Source: Bacteroidales bacterium
GTDB taxonomy: Bacteria; Bacteroidota; Bacteroidia; Bacteroidales; UBA12077
Reading direction: 5' to 3'
NCBI GenBank assembly: GCA_016342685.1
Contig: JAEINU010000003.1
Span: 1-64,000 of the forward strand
DNA length: 64,000 bases
The notes under the pieces were generated by a model. The model was not told the origin of the DNA, searched no databases, and saw only the letters and a program-made list of their open reading frames with translations. Of this stretch, positions 26,798 to 35,785 are shown piece by piece. Made by a program: the position numbers and the translations under genes. Each line of letters opens with the position of its first letter. The first letter of the stretch is position 1.

Positions 26798-27496
26798 ATG
26801 GAAGTCTTAAAAACCTTTTTAGAGAATTCGCAGTTTCCAATCATTTCTGCATTTGTACTTGGATTAATGACAGCCATTAGTCCATGTCCATTAGCTACAA
26901 ACATTACTGCTATAGCATATATTGGTAAAGATATTGAAAACAAAAGGCGGGTTTTCCTAAACGGATTTATTTATACTTTAGGTCGCGCAATTTCATATAC
27001 TGCAATTGGATTGATTTTTTTCTTTGGGATTAGTCAATTTAATGTATCATCATTTTTTCAGGAGTGGGGAGAGAAAATTCTGGGACCATTATTAATACTA
27101 ATTGGATTAATGATGTCGGGAATTTTAAAATTTGGATTAGGGAACTTGAATAGCGTGATTCAAAAATATGCAGAAAATAAAAAAATGAATTTCTGGAGTG
27201 TGCTTTTTATAGGAATTCTATTTGCATTAGCATTTTGTCCGTATAGTGGAGTGCTGTATTTTGGAATATTAATTCCGATGACAGTAACAAGTGTTAAAGG
27301 CTTGTATTTGCCAATTGTATTTGCTTTTGCAACCGGATTGCCGGTAATTATTTTTGCTTATTTATTAGCATTTACTATTTCGGGTGTTGGTAAACTGTAC
27401 AATCGAATTCAGATTTTTGAAAAATGGTTTAGATACGTTGTTGCTGTAATATTTATTGGTGTTGGAATTTATTATACAGCATTAATATTTATGTAA
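26798..27496 (+). CDS. ArsG-like permease (CcdA/DsbD-type membrane protein)
   Basis: A 232-residue protein with six membrane helices of the CcdA/DsbD transmembrane fold. Paired Cys lie in the two symmetry-related helices: SPCPLATN in the first and AFCPYSGV in the fourth. Those Cys could pass electrons inward-to-outward, or bind a trivalent aromatic arsenical in ArsG. Its position after the ArsF-like gene favours ArsG. Reducing power for the ArsF lipoprotein is the other reading. It ends before a palindromic repeat. Confidence 0.78.
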   Translation: MEVLKTFLENSQFPIISAFVLGLMTAISPCPLATNITAIAYIGKDIENKRRVFLNGFIYTLGRAISYTAIGLIFFFGISQFNVSSFFQEWGEKILGPLLILIGLMMSGILKFGLGNLNSVIQKYAENKKMNFWSVLFIGILFALAFCPYSGVLYFGILIPMTVTSVKGLYLPIVFAFATGLPVIIFAYLLAFTISGVGKLYNRIQIFEKWFRYVVAVIFIGVGIYYTALIFM

Positions 27497-27583
27497 AGTT
27501 TGGGTATTGTTAAAATAAACAGACTAATGGGTCTTGCATGTTTATGCTTTGATCAAGAGACAGGAAAAAGAAATTAAGTTAAA

Positions 27584-27645
27584 TGTCATTCCGGGCTTGA
27601 CCCGGAATCTCAAACAAACAGATTCCTGCATTCGCAGGAATGACA
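27584..27645. repeat. Intergenic palindromic repeat (TGTCATTCC element)
   Basis: A 62-bp element with 9-base inverted ends TGTCATTCC and GGAATGACA. It contains two perfect hairpins: arms ATTCCGGG/CCCGGAAT with loop CTTGA (27588-27608), and ATTCCTGC/GCAGGAAT with loop ATTC (27622-27641). It is GC-richer than its surroundings. It lies inside the ars operon, between the ArsG-like and ArsP-like genes. It shares its ends with 20446-20534 and looks like a REP/MITE-type element. Confidence 0.85.
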
Positions 27646-27668
27646 CAGGTTTAAATATTATAGGAAAT

Positions 27669-28694
27669 ATGATTACTTATTTAAAGAAAAACATAATATA
27701 TATAACAATCCTTGCGGTAGCTTGGGTAGTATTTTATAAATATTTATCGCCAATAACAGATTTTATTATTGATGATGTTTTTAGACTAGAAGCAGGGAAG
27801 CATTTAACAGAAACGTTACGATTTTTTATTTTCGAAGTTCCTAAGGTGTTTTTATTACTTGTATTAATAATTTTTATTGTTGGAATTGTTCGATCCTATT
27901 TTTCAGCAGAAAAAACACGTAAAGTTTTAAAGGGAAAATCTTTATTCACTGGAAATATTATGGCGGCCTTATTAGGGATTGTAACTCCATTCTGTTCTTG
28001 TTCTGCAATTCCGTTATTCTTAGGATTTGTAGAAGCAGGTATTCCAATAGGAATAACATTCTCATTTTTAATTGCCGCACCAATGATAAACGAAATTGCT
28101 GTTGTATTACTTATTGGATTGTTTGGATGGAAAGTTACTTTAATCTATGTTTTAACCGGACTAACAGTTGCTATTCTTTCAGGTTGGTTAATTGGAGTTT
28201 TCAAACTGGAAAAGTATGTTGCAGATTGGGTTTTTAAAGCAAAATCAAATAACCAAGATATTTCTGAAGAGAAAGTTTCATTCGAAGAAAGAATAAAACT
28301 GGGATATACATCAGTTAAAGAAATTGTTGGAAAAATCTGGATTTATATATTAATCGGTATAGCCGTTGGAGCAGGGGCTCATGGATATGTGCCAGAAGAT
28401 TTCCTTTCAGAGTTAATGGGGAAAGCTCATTGGTATTCTGTTCCACTGGCAATTTTAATTGGAATACCATTGTATTCGAATGCAGCAGGAGTTATTCCAA
28501 TTGTAAGTGTATTAATAGAGAAAGGGGTAACTCTTGGAACCGCTCTAGCATTTATGATGTCTGTTGTAGGCTTATCCTTACCAGAAATAATTATTCTTAA
28601 AAAAGTTCTTAAAATTCAGCTAATTGCAATTTTCGTTGGAGTAGTTGCGGTAGGAATAATAATTGTAGGATATATTCTGAATCTTATTTATTGA
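27669..28694 (+). CDS. ArsP-like permease (DUF318 family)
   Basis: A 341-residue inner-membrane protein with about eight helices. The first half carries TPFCSCSAIPLF, the CxC motif typical of ArsP/DUF318 permeases, and the second half GIPLYSNAAGVIPI. ArsP exports trivalent organoarsenicals such as methylarsenite; relatives may move other thiol-reactive compounds. I reject an upstream start at 27534, because the added 45 residues are the translation of the palindromic repeat. The ATG at 27669 follows 23 bases after the repeat. It is the last gene of the ars-type run. Confidence 0.8.
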   Translation: MITYLKKNIIYITILAVAWVVFYKYLSPITDFIIDDVFRLEAGKHLTETLRFFIFEVPKVFLLLVLIIFIVGIVRSYFSAEKTRKVLKGKSLFTGNIMAALLGIVTPFCSCSAIPLFLGFVEAGIPIGITFSFLIAAPMINEIAVVLLIGLFGWKVTLIYVLTGLTVAILSGWLIGVFKLEKYVADWVFKAKSNNQDISEEKVSFEERIKLGYTSVKEIVGKIWIYILIGIAVGAGAHGYVPEDFLSELMGKAHWYSVPLAILIGIPLYSNAAGVIPIVSVLIEKGVTLGTALAFMMSVVGLSLPEIIILKKVLKIQLIAIFVGVVAVGIIIVGYILNLIY

Positions 28695-28724
28695 TCGAAG
28701 AATATGCTGTATAATAGATGGATT

Positions 28725-28747
28725 TTAATAATATAAGCTATTATTAA
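28725..28747. terminator. Hairpin after the ars-type operon
   Basis: Perfect arms TTAATAATA and TATTATTAA with loop TAAGC, 30 bases past the arsP-like stop. There is no long U tract, so it is a weak terminator or mRNA-stabilising stem. Confidence 0.4.
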
Positions 28748-28889
28748 TAGGTATCTTTGTATCTAATATCAAATATTTTCCAACTTACAGCTATATTATA
28801 TAATTCCTGTAAAGCCAAAGAGTCCACATTTAGAAATAAAAGTGAATCTGAAGAAATTTGAGATTTTAACTCTACAAAATCTAATTCTT

Positions 28890-30113
28890 ATGGATTACTA
28901 TGAAAACTATAACGGTTTAAAAGACGCTTTTTTATCGGTTAAATCAAAAATTAATTACGATAATATTACAATACAAAAACAAAGGTTTCATTCTAAGGCT
29001 TATGAAATATTATCAGGAAATTCTAATTATTATTGTAAAGATCATAATTTAGATTTTCCTGATAATATATCTTTTTATAACGATATTGGAACCCTTGATA
29101 ATGAATTGCATATTGAAGATTATCTTGTAGAAGAAAATAGAGATTTTGATTATTATATTTTAAGACCACAAAATAGTACACCTACAAAAAAAATCACTTT
29201 TATTTTTCATGGGTTTAACGAGAAAACTTGGGATAAATACCTTACTTGGGGTAAAGCGATATGTGAAAGGACTCAAAGTACAATTGTATTTTTCCCTATA
29301 GCATTTCACATGCATAGAGCACCACAAAAATGGAGCGAAAAGAAAAAGATGTATGAGTTGAGTGAAAAACGGAAAAAGAGATTTCCAAATATTATTAACT
29401 CATCACTTTCAAACGTTGCTATTAGTATGCGTTTGCATACAATGCCACAACGTTTTATATGGTCTGGTTTGCAAACATACTATGATTTTATTCAATTTAT
29501 TGAGAATTGTAAAAATGGCAAGTATGAATGGATCGACAAGGATTTTTCATTCAATATTTTTGCATATTCTATTGGAGGATTTCTTGCCGAGATATTGAAA
29601 TTGACAAATTATAAGGACTACTTTAACGAAACAAAAGTATGCTTGTTTTGCAGTGGGGCTGTTTTTAATCGATTATCGCCAGTTTCAAAATTCATTTTAG
29701 ATAGTGAAGCCAATGTTGCTTTGTATTCATTCTTGGTTGAACATTTTGATAGTTTTTTGAAAAAGGATTCTCTTCTTAACCATTACATGGGAGAAGATCA
29801 TTATGAGGGGAAAGTTTTTCATTCAATGCTTGATTATCATAATATGAGAACCTTTAGAGAGAACTTACTTAAAAAAGCAGAAAAACAGTTCTACGCCATA
29901 ACTTTAAAGCAAGATCACGTAATACCTTCTTTTGAAGTGGTAAATACGTTGAAAGGAGCAAACCGAGATATTAATATTGCGGTAGATGAATTAGATTTTA
30001 GTCATAACCATAATCACGAAAACCCATTTCCGTTAAATAAGAATGAATCAGAAATAATAAATGAAAACTTTAACTTAGTTTTTAATAAAGCATGCAATTT
30101 TTTCAATAATTAA
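28890..30113 (+). CDS. Alpha/beta-hydrolase-like protein of unknown function (DUF6051-like)
   Basis: A 407-residue protein without a signal peptide. The mid-region has FIFHGFNEKTWDKY, like the oxyanion-hole HG motif, and FAYSIGGFLAEIL around residue 225, which fits a G-x-S-x-G-type nucleophile elbow with Tyr replacing the first Gly. A candidate Asp/His pair lies in KQDHVIPS and the C-terminal SHNHNHENPF. It resembles Bacteroidota proteins called DUF6051, although I hold that name tentatively. A GTG at 28842 is an alternative start adding 16 residues. A -7-like TATCTTTG lies at 28752-28759. The substrate is unknown. Confidence 0.65.
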   Translation: MDYYENYNGLKDAFLSVKSKINYDNITIQKQRFHSKAYEILSGNSNYYCKDHNLDFPDNISFYNDIGTLDNELHIEDYLVEENRDFDYYILRPQNSTPTKKITFIFHGFNEKTWDKYLTWGKAICERTQSTIVFFPIAFHMHRAPQKWSEKKKMYELSEKRKKRFPNIINSSLSNVAISMRLHTMPQRFIWSGLQTYYDFIQFIENCKNGKYEWIDKDFSFNIFAYSIGGFLAEILKLTNYKDYFNETKVCLFCSGAVFNRLSPVSKFILDSEANVALYSFLVEHFDSFLKKDSLLNHYMGEDHYEGKVFHSMLDYHNMRTFRENLLKKAEKQFYAITLKQDHVIPSFEVVNTLKGANRDINIAVDELDFSHNHNHENPFPLNKNESEIINENFNLVFNKACNFFNN

Positions 30114-30169
30114 ATAAAAGTCAAATCTTTTTTAATCATATCTGATTGTAGTGTTTGATTTTAAGTTTA

Positions 30170-30568
30170 TTATAAATATTGTTCAACAGTTTGACTTTCC
30201 AAATAGTTTTTAAATTCAAGCGTCATTTTACTTGTCACATTGTTCATAATACATTTATTAAAAGGGCAAACTTGCTTGTCCATTGGGCATTCACTAATTT
30301 CAATAGGACCTTCTATTGTTTCATAAATATCAAGAAAGTTAATTTCTTTTGGGTTCTTGCGCATAAGGAAACCACCACTTGGTCCGCGCTGAGAAGTTAA
30401 ATATCCAGCTTTTACTAAACGTTGCATAACTTTTGCAACATGATGTTTTGAAGTATCAGTTCGTTCCGCAATCTTTATTACGTTTAAACCTTTTTTTTCT
30501 TGTGCAATTAAAATTATTCCATGTAAAGCAATCGAAGCTGCCTCTGAAAGTGAAAATACTTTGGACAT
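30170..30568 (-). CDS. Rrf2-family Fe-S transcriptional regulator
   Basis: A 132-residue protein. The N-terminal winged helix has LSEAASIALHGI and GYLTSQRGPSGGFLM in the wing, as in Rrf2/NsrR/IscR. Three Cys in ECPMDKQVCPFNKC (CX6CX4C) form the cluster-binding loop. NsrR binds [4Fe-4S] and senses NO; the nearby hcp and YgbA-like genes are typical NsrR targets in other bacteria, so an NO-responsive role is reasonable but unproven. A promoter with TACATTTG lies just upstream, and a 22-bp dyad occupies the region shared with thyA. Confidence 0.85.
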   Translation of the reverse strand: MSKVFSLSEAASIALHGIILIAQEKKGLNVIKIAERTDTSKHHVAKVMQRLVKAGYLTSQRGPSGGFLMRKNPKEINFLDIYETIEGPIEISECPMDKQVCPFNKCIMNNVTSKMTLEFKNYLESQTVEQYL

Positions 30569-30606
30569 ATAATTGGTTATTTAATCAATTTAGGTATTTA
30601 AATGCT

Positions 30607-30614
30607 CAAATGTA
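30607..30614 (-). promoter_or_regulatory. -7 element of the Rrf2 gene promoter
   Basis: TACATTTG on the minus strand, an exact TAnnTTTG match, with CTG 19 bases upstream as a partial -33 element. It lies about 40 bases before the start codon. Confidence 0.5.
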
Positions 30615-30690
30615 CAGATTTATTTTTTATTAACAGTGAAACCTGCTGTAAAATATAGATATTAAGGTCTTTGTTTGATAAAATAAGAAA

Positions 30691-30712
30691 TTGTTGAATA
30701 GAAAATCAACAA
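30691..30712. promoter_or_regulatory. 22-bp dyad between the divergent Rrf2 gene and thyA
   Basis: Perfect arms TTGTTGA and TCAACAA around an 8-base AT-rich centre. Its position between divergent genes suggests an operator. The binding protein is unknown. Confidence 0.45.
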
Positions 30713-30778
30713 AATAATTTATTCTCTTTAATGTTTATGTAATTTTATAGCATATATATTCATGTTAAAATTAGAATA

Positions 30779-31573
30779 ATGAAGCAATATCTCGATTTAT
30801 TGGATCACGTGGTAAAAACAGGGACTCAAAAGGATGATCGAACAGGGACAGGAACTATTAGTAAGTTTGGTTATCAAATGCGATTTAACTTACAAGATGG
30901 ATTTCCTTTGTTAACCACAAAAAAATTGCATCTTAAATCAATTATTCATGAGTTATTGTGGTTTTTGAATGGAGATACAAACATTAAATACCTGAATGAT
31001 AATAAAGTTCGTATTTGGGATGAGTGGGCAGACGAAAATGGCGATTTGGGGAATGTTTATGGTTATCAATGGAGATCGTGGCCGGCACCAAATGGAGAAT
31101 CTGTTGATCAGATTTCTCAAATTATCGATTCAATAAAAAACAATCCAGATTCACGACGACATATAGTAAGTGCCTGGAATGTAGCTGATATTAAAAACAT
31201 GGCTTTACCACCATGTCATATTCTAGTTCAATTTTATGTTGCTGATGGGAAATTGTCATGTCAATTATATCAGCGTAGTGCTGATATATTCTTGGGAGTG
31301 CCTTTTAATATTGCTTCGTATGCAATATTATTAAAGATGGTTGCACAAGCAACGGGCTTGGAAGCATATGAATTCGTTCATACTTTGGGTGATGCTCATA
31401 TTTATTTAAATCACATAGAGCAAGTAAAGTTGCAATTAAGTCGTGAACCTAAAGCCTTAGCAAATCTGAAAATAAATCCTGATAAGAAAGATATTTTTTC
31501 ATTTGAATTTGATGATTTTGTGCTTGAGAATTATGAATCGCATCCTCATATAAAGGGCGCAATTTCTGTTTAA
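30779..31573 (+). CDS. thyA: Thymidylate synthase
   Basis: A 264-residue enzyme that methylates dUMP to dTMP with methylene-tetrahydrofolate. The DRTGTGT folate/phosphate loop, the active-site Cys in [12 protein letters not shown] and the [12 protein letters not shown] segment are intact. Length equals the E. coli enzyme (264). folA starts 24 bases downstream; the pair recycles the dihydrofolate produced, a common operon. Confidence 0.98.
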   Translation: MKQYLDLLDHVVKTGTQKDDRTGTGTISKFGYQMRFNLQDGFPLLTTKKLHLKSIIHELLWFLNGDTNIKYLNDNKVRIWDEWADENGDLGNVYGYQWRSWPAPNGESVDQISQIIDSIKNNPDSRRHIVSAWNVADIKNMALPPCHILVQFYVADGKLSCQLYQRSADIFLGVPFNIASYAILLKMVAQATGLEAYEFVHTLGDAHIYLNHIEQVKLQLSREPKALANLKINPDKKDIFSFEFDDFVLENYESHPHIKGAISV

Positions 31574-31597
31574 TAACTTCATTAATAATCCAAGAAT

Positions 31598-32083
31598 ATG
31601 TTATCAATAATAGTAGCCGTAGCAGAGAATAATGTAATTGGAAAAGACAATGGTTTGATTTGGAAATTGCCAAGAGACATGAAGCATTTCAAGGAAACCA
31701 CCACCGGTCATTATATTATTATGGGAAGAAAAACCTTCGAATCGAATGGTAGACCTTTACCAAATAGAACGAATGTTATAATTACCAGAGATAAAAATTA
31801 TAAAGCTGAAGGTTGTGTAATTGTACATTCTTTAGAAGATGCAATAAAAGAAGCTAAAAATGATTCAGAAGCTTTTATTATTGGGGGAGGTGTAATTTAT
31901 GATTTGTCAATGCCTTTAGTTGATAGAATTTATTTAACAAAAATTCGTCATACATTTGAAGGAGATACCCTTTTTCCAGAACTTAACATGGACAATTGGA
32001 ATATAACTGAGAAAAGAGATTTTGAACCCGACGAAAAAAATGAATATCCTTTTACTATTCTAACTTTAGATAAAAAGAAATAA
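31598..32083 (+). CDS. folA: Dihydrofolate reductase
   Basis: A 161-residue enzyme that reduces dihydrofolate to tetrahydrofolate with NADPH. The start MLSIIVAVAENNVIGKDNGLIW, the MGRKTFES NADPH loop and FIIGGG are as in the family. Length is normal. It follows thyA by 24 bases and ends at a strong terminator. It closes the folate cycle opened by ThyA. Confidence 0.97.
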   Translation: MLSIIVAVAENNVIGKDNGLIWKLPRDMKHFKETTTGHYIIMGRKTFESNGRPLPNRTNVIITRDKNYKAEGCVIVHSLEDAIKEAKNDSEAFIIGGGVIYDLSMPLVDRIYLTKIRHTFEGDTLFPELNMDNWNITEKRDFEPDEKNEYPFTILTLDKKK

Positions 32084-32084
32084 A

Positions 32085-32111
32085 AAACAGCCACTGTATA
32101 GTGGCTGTTTT
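32085..32111. terminator. Terminator of thyA-folA
   Basis: Eleven-base perfect arms AAACAGCCACT and AGTGGCTGTTT with loop GTAT, followed by T-rich sequence, between convergent folA and clpX. Confidence 0.9.
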
Positions 32112-32156
32112 AATTTGTAAACCGAGATTTCGGATTTATATTAAATGATTAAAAAA

Positions 32157-33377
32157 TTATGCTGCTTTAAGTTTCTGAATATTAATTTTACCCATTTTCT
32201 CTTTTGCATACTCAAGGGTAATTAATATTTCTTTTTCTTCATTCGATGGCATATCAAACATTGCATCTATCATTATTGCTTCGCAAATTGAACGTAATCC
32301 ACGAGCGCCTAGTTTAAACTCAAGGGCCTTTTCAACAATGTAATCGAAAACATCATCTTCAAAATTTAATTCAATGCCATCAATATCAAATAGCTTATTA
32401 TATTGTTTGATTAACGCATTTTTTGGTTCAGTTAGAATTCTGCGTAAAGCTTCCTTATGTAAAGGATTTAAATAAGTTAGAACAGGTAAACGTCCAATAA
32501 TTTCTGGAATTAAACCAAAAGATTTTAAATCTTGTGGTGCTATATATTGCAATAAATTTTCACGATCAATTTGTTCTTTGTCTTTACTTGCAGAATATCC
32601 AACAACTTGAGTATTTAATCGTTGTCCAATTTTTCTTACAATACCGTCAAAAGCACCCCCGCAAATAAAAAGAATATTTTTAGTGTTAACAGCAATCATC
32701 TTTTGATCTGGATGTTTTCGACCTCCTTGTGGTGGAACATTTATTATTGATCCTTCAAGAAGTTTTAATAAACCTTGCTGAACACCTTCTCCGGAAACAT
32801 CGCGGGTAATTGATGGATTATCACCTTTTCGGGCAATCTTATCAATCTCGTCAATAAAAACAATTCCTTTTTCCGCTGCTTCAACATTATAGTCAGCAAC
32901 TTGAAGAAGACGAGTTAAAATACTTTCAATATCTTCACCAACATAACCAGCTTCGGTTAAAACTGTTGCATCAACAATTGTAAATGGAACATGAAGCATT
33001 TTGGCAATAGTTCTCGCTAATAAAGTTTTTCCGGTTCCGGTTTCACCAACAAGAACTATGTTCGATTTTTCAATCTCAACATCTTCCTGATCTTTTGATG
33101 GAGTTTGCATTAATCTCTTATAGTGATTATAAACCGCTACAGATAAATATTTTTTAGCTTCTTCCTGACCTATTACGTATTGATCAAGAAATTCTTTCAT
33201 TTCAATTGGTTTTAGCAATTCGATTTTTTCAACATCAAAATCACCTTTTTTTTGTAGTTCTTCAAGAACAATATCATGAGCTTGTTCGATACAACGATCG
33301 CATATATGACCCGACAAACCTGCAATTAATAGGTTTGTATCTTTCTTTTCTCTCCCACAAAACGAACACTTATCCAT
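32157..33377 (-). CDS. clpX: ATP-dependent Clp protease ATP-binding subunit ClpX
   Basis: A 406-residue AAA+ unfoldase that feeds tagged substrates to ClpP. The N-terminal zinc domain has Cys 4, 7, 26 and 29 (CX2CX18CX2C), Walker A is GETGTGKT, Walker B VFIDEID, and pore loop AGYVGED. An ATG 30 bases upstream exists, but MDKCSFCG at 33377 is the usual family start. It sits downstream of clpP with a terminator-like hairpin between them, which allows separate control of the two. Confidence 0.97.
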   Translation of the reverse strand: MDKCSFCGREKKDTNLLIAGLSGHICDRCIEQAHDIVLEELQKKGDFDVEKIELLKPIEMKEFLDQYVIGQEEAKKYLSVAVYNHYKRLMQTPSKDQEDVEIEKSNIVLVGETGTGKTLLARTIAKMLHVPFTIVDATVLTEAGYVGEDIESILTRLLQVADYNVEAAEKGIVFIDEIDKIARKGDNPSITRDVSGEGVQQGLLKLLEGSIINVPPQGGRKHPDQKMIAVNTKNILFICGGAFDGIVRKIGQRLNTQVVGYSASKDKEQIDRENLLQYIAPQDLKSFGLIPEIIGRLPVLTYLNPLHKEALRRILTEPKNALIKQYNKLFDIDGIELNFEDDVFDYIVEKALEFKLGARGLRSICEAIMIDAMFDMPSNEEKEILITLEYAKEKMGKINIQKLKAA

Positions 33378-33432
33378 TGTAATATTATTTGAATTATTAT
33401 TGAGCAAATTTACTTCATTAATTAGAATAAAA

Positions 33433-33458
33433 AAACCGCATCCTTATGAATGCAGTTT
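33433..33458 (-). terminator. Hairpin between clpP and clpX
   Basis: AAAC-c-GCAT pairs with ATGC-a-GTTT across an 8-base loop, one internal mismatch. On the minus strand it is followed by a U run, so it is a likely terminator or attenuator after clpP. Confidence 0.6.
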
Positions 33459-33484
33459 AATTTTATGTTAAGTATATTCTAAAA

Positions 33485-34168
33485 TTACTTTTTGTTACCG
33501 TTGCGAACTAATACTTCATCAATCATTCCATAAGCTTTTGCTTCTTCAGCAATCATCCAATAATCACGATCAGAATCTTTTTCAATCTTCTTATATGTAT
33601 TGCCTGAGTGTTTGGCTATAATTTCGTAAAGCTCTTTCTTTAATTTTTGAATTTCACGAGCAGTAATCTCAATATCAGAAGCTTGACCTTGCGCACCACC
33701 CATTGGTTGGTGAATCATAACTCTTGAATGGGTTAATGCAGAACGTTTTCCTGCTGTTCCTGCAGTTAATAATACAGCTCCCATTGATGCAGCCATTCCT
33801 GTGCAAATAGTTGCAATATCAGGATTGATGTACTGCATTGTATCGTAAATCCCTAATCCTGCATGAACTGATCCACCAGGGGTGTTCATATATATTTGAA
33901 TGTCTTTAGCAGGATCCGCTGATTCTAAAAATAATAATTGTGCTTGAATAATATTAGCAACATCATCATCAATTGGAACACCTAAAAAGATAATCCTATC
34001 CATCATTAAACGAGAGAATACATCCATTTGTGCAACATTCATTTGACGTTCCTCTATAATTGTTGGTGAAATATAGCTATTGTAAATTGATGCGTATTTT
34101 TCCAACGACATACTGTTGATACCTAAATGTTTGGTAGCATATTTTTTAAATTCATCTTTTGGAATCAT
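33485..34168 (-). CDS. clpP: ATP-dependent Clp protease proteolytic subunit
   Basis: A 227-residue serine protease that forms tetradecameric rings docking with ClpX. The catalytic Ser lies in TGMAASMGAV, His in RVMIHQPMGG, and Asp in KDSDRDYWM. NTPGGSV is the substrate-strand segment. The longer frame upstream begins at a weakly supported hydrophobic stretch; the ATG at 34168 gives the usual length. It lies between a terminator downstream of tig and one before clpX, with the order tig-clpP-clpX of most bacteria. Confidence 0.96.
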   Translation of the reverse strand: MIPKDEFKKYATKHLGINSMSLEKYASIYNSYISPTIIEERQMNVAQMDVFSRLMMDRIIFLGVPIDDDVANIIQAQLLFLESADPAKDIQIYMNTPGGSVHAGLGIYDTMQYINPDIATICTGMAASMGAVLLTAGTAGKRSALTHSRVMIHQPMGGAQGQASDIEITAREIQKLKKELYEIIAKHSGNTYKKIEKDSDRDYWMIAEEAKAYGMIDEVLVRNGNKK

Positions 34169-34242
34169 AATATTATCTGATTTTATATTAGTGATGATAA
34201 AGTTAATTAAAATTAGACTAAATGTATCTATAATGAAAAAAA

Positions 34243-34268
34243 ATGTCGCACGATTTCGCACGACATTC
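34243..34268 (-). terminator. Terminator of tig
   Basis: Arms AATGTCG and CGACATT extended by an inner 3-bp stem across a 2-base internal loop, followed on the minus strand by eight U. Confidence 0.8.
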
Positions 34269-34317
34269 TATACTTTAAACCCACAAAGGCTTATATTGTT
34301 TAATTCGTTTATAGAAT

Positions 34318-35700
34318 TTATTTAGTCTTCTTTTCTGCTTTCTTCTGCTCTTCTTCCCAAAGTTTCTGGAAATCTTCAGTAGTAATTTCTTTCATATCAA
34401 GTTTTACAGAATCCTTAATAACATTAACTACTTTATCTTCGAATTTCTTTTCGTAAAGATTTCTTCTTTCATCATCCTTTTTAAGAATTTCTTGTGCATA
34501 AGTTGCTAATTGCTCATCGGGCATATTCGCTAAACCATACTGTGCAAATTGTGCAGCTGTAATTTCTTTTGCAAGATCCAAAATTTCACTTTCTTCAACT
34601 TTTATTTCGTTGGTTCTAATAAATTGGTCTTTTATTACTTGCCATTTAAGATCTTCTTCGAATTTTGGGAATTCTTCTTCAATCTGTTCCGCTGTAAATT
34701 TACCTTCGTTAACAATTGTTAACCAACGTTTCAAGAATTCAGTAGGTAATTCAGGATTGATTTTATTAACGATTTTCTTTTTAGCATCAAATAAGAATCT
34801 ATAATCAGTTTCTTTAACAAAATTTTGCTGTATTTCTTCAGTTAGTTTTGCATTAAATTCTTCAACAGATTTGACAACATCCTTACCATAAGCTTTGTCA
34901 AATAATTCTTGATTTATTTCAGCCTTTTGGAAACGTTGTAGTTTAGTTATTTCGAATTGGAAGTCTCCAGTAATATTTGCTGCAACTTCTTTTTCAATTT
35001 TTAACATTGAAGCAATTTCAGCATCACTTGGATAAGCTTTTCTAAGATCGAAGGTTATTTTGTCAGCAAGTTTTTTGCCGGCAAATGTTTTCTTTATATC
35101 TTCATCTTTAATATACTCAATTGTAATGCGAACATCATCAACTTTAATTCCATTTTCAAGAATCTCACCATTCTCATTTAACTGAGTAAAGTTACCAGAT
35201 AACATTTCGTTATCAGTTGTTTCTTCGACATCAACAAATTCACCAAATTTTCGAGTGTAATTATCAGTATGTGATTCTAATAATTTCTCATCAACTTTAA
35301 TATTGTAATAAACAACTTTATCTTTCTTAGAAAGTTTTATTTCAACTTCTGGAGAAAGAGCGATGTCGAAAACGAATTCATATTCAGTGTCGTTATCGAA
35401 ATCGATTTGTTTTTGGTTTTGATTTGGTAATGGTTCGCCTAAAACATTTAGCTTTTCGTCGCGAATATAATTTGTAAGAGATTCGGAAATTAATTTATTC
35501 ACTTCTTCAATTAGAACCCCTTTTCCGTACATTTTTCTAATCATTCCAGCTGGAACTTTACCTGGACGGAAACCATCAATGCGAGCTTTTTTTCTATAAT
35601 CAGCTAGCATACTCTCTACTTTCTCTGTATAATCTTCCTTGGTAATTTGGACTTTTAATACCGCAGTTAAATCGTTAGCGTTTTCTTTAACTATATTCAT
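34318..35700 (-). CDS. tig: Trigger factor chaperone
   Basis: A 460-residue ribosome-associated folding factor. The N-terminal ribosome-binding loop signature GFRPGKVP is present near residue 45. The central region is the weakly conserved PPIase insertion and the C-terminal 200 residues form the helical arms. I use the ATG at 35700, one codon inside a GTG. It is followed by its own terminator and then clpP. A tRNA-Leu gene lies upstream on the same strand. Confidence 0.94.
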   Translation of the reverse strand: MNIVKENANDLTAVLKVQITKEDYTEKVESMLADYRKKARIDGFRPGKVPAGMIRKMYGKGVLIEEVNKLISESLTNYIRDEKLNVLGEPLPNQNQKQIDFDNDTEYEFVFDIALSPEVEIKLSKKDKVVYYNIKVDEKLLESHTDNYTRKFGEFVDVEETTDNEMLSGNFTQLNENGEILENGIKVDDVRITIEYIKDEDIKKTFAGKKLADKITFDLRKAYPSDAEIASMLKIEKEVAANITGDFQFEITKLQRFQKAEINQELFDKAYGKDVVKSVEEFNAKLTEEIQQNFVKETDYRFLFDAKKKIVNKINPELPTEFLKRWLTIVNEGKFTAEQIEEEFPKFEEDLKWQVIKDQFIRTNEIKVEESEILDLAKEITAAQFAQYGLANMPDEQLATYAQEILKKDDERRNLYEKKFEDKVVNVIKDSVKLDMKEITTEDFQKLWEEEQKKAEKKTK

Positions 35701-35732
35701 CACTGTTTAGTTTGAAATGATATAAATACTAA

Positions 35733-35776
35733 AAACCGCCACAACCATCGATTTGTATCAATAGTCTCGGCGGTTT
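35733..35776 (-). terminator. Hairpin between tRNA-Leu and tig
   Basis: Arms AAACCGCC and GGCGGTTT with a 28-base loop that has extra imperfect pairing, about 10 bases beyond the tRNA 3' end on the minus strand and followed by U residues. Likely the tRNA terminator. Confidence 0.7.
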
Positions 35777-35785
35777 GATTTTTTG

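Noticed and set aside
27534-27668. N-terminal extension of the ArsP-like permease
   Set aside because: The added residues are the translation of a palindromic repeat, and the family begins at the ATG at 27669.
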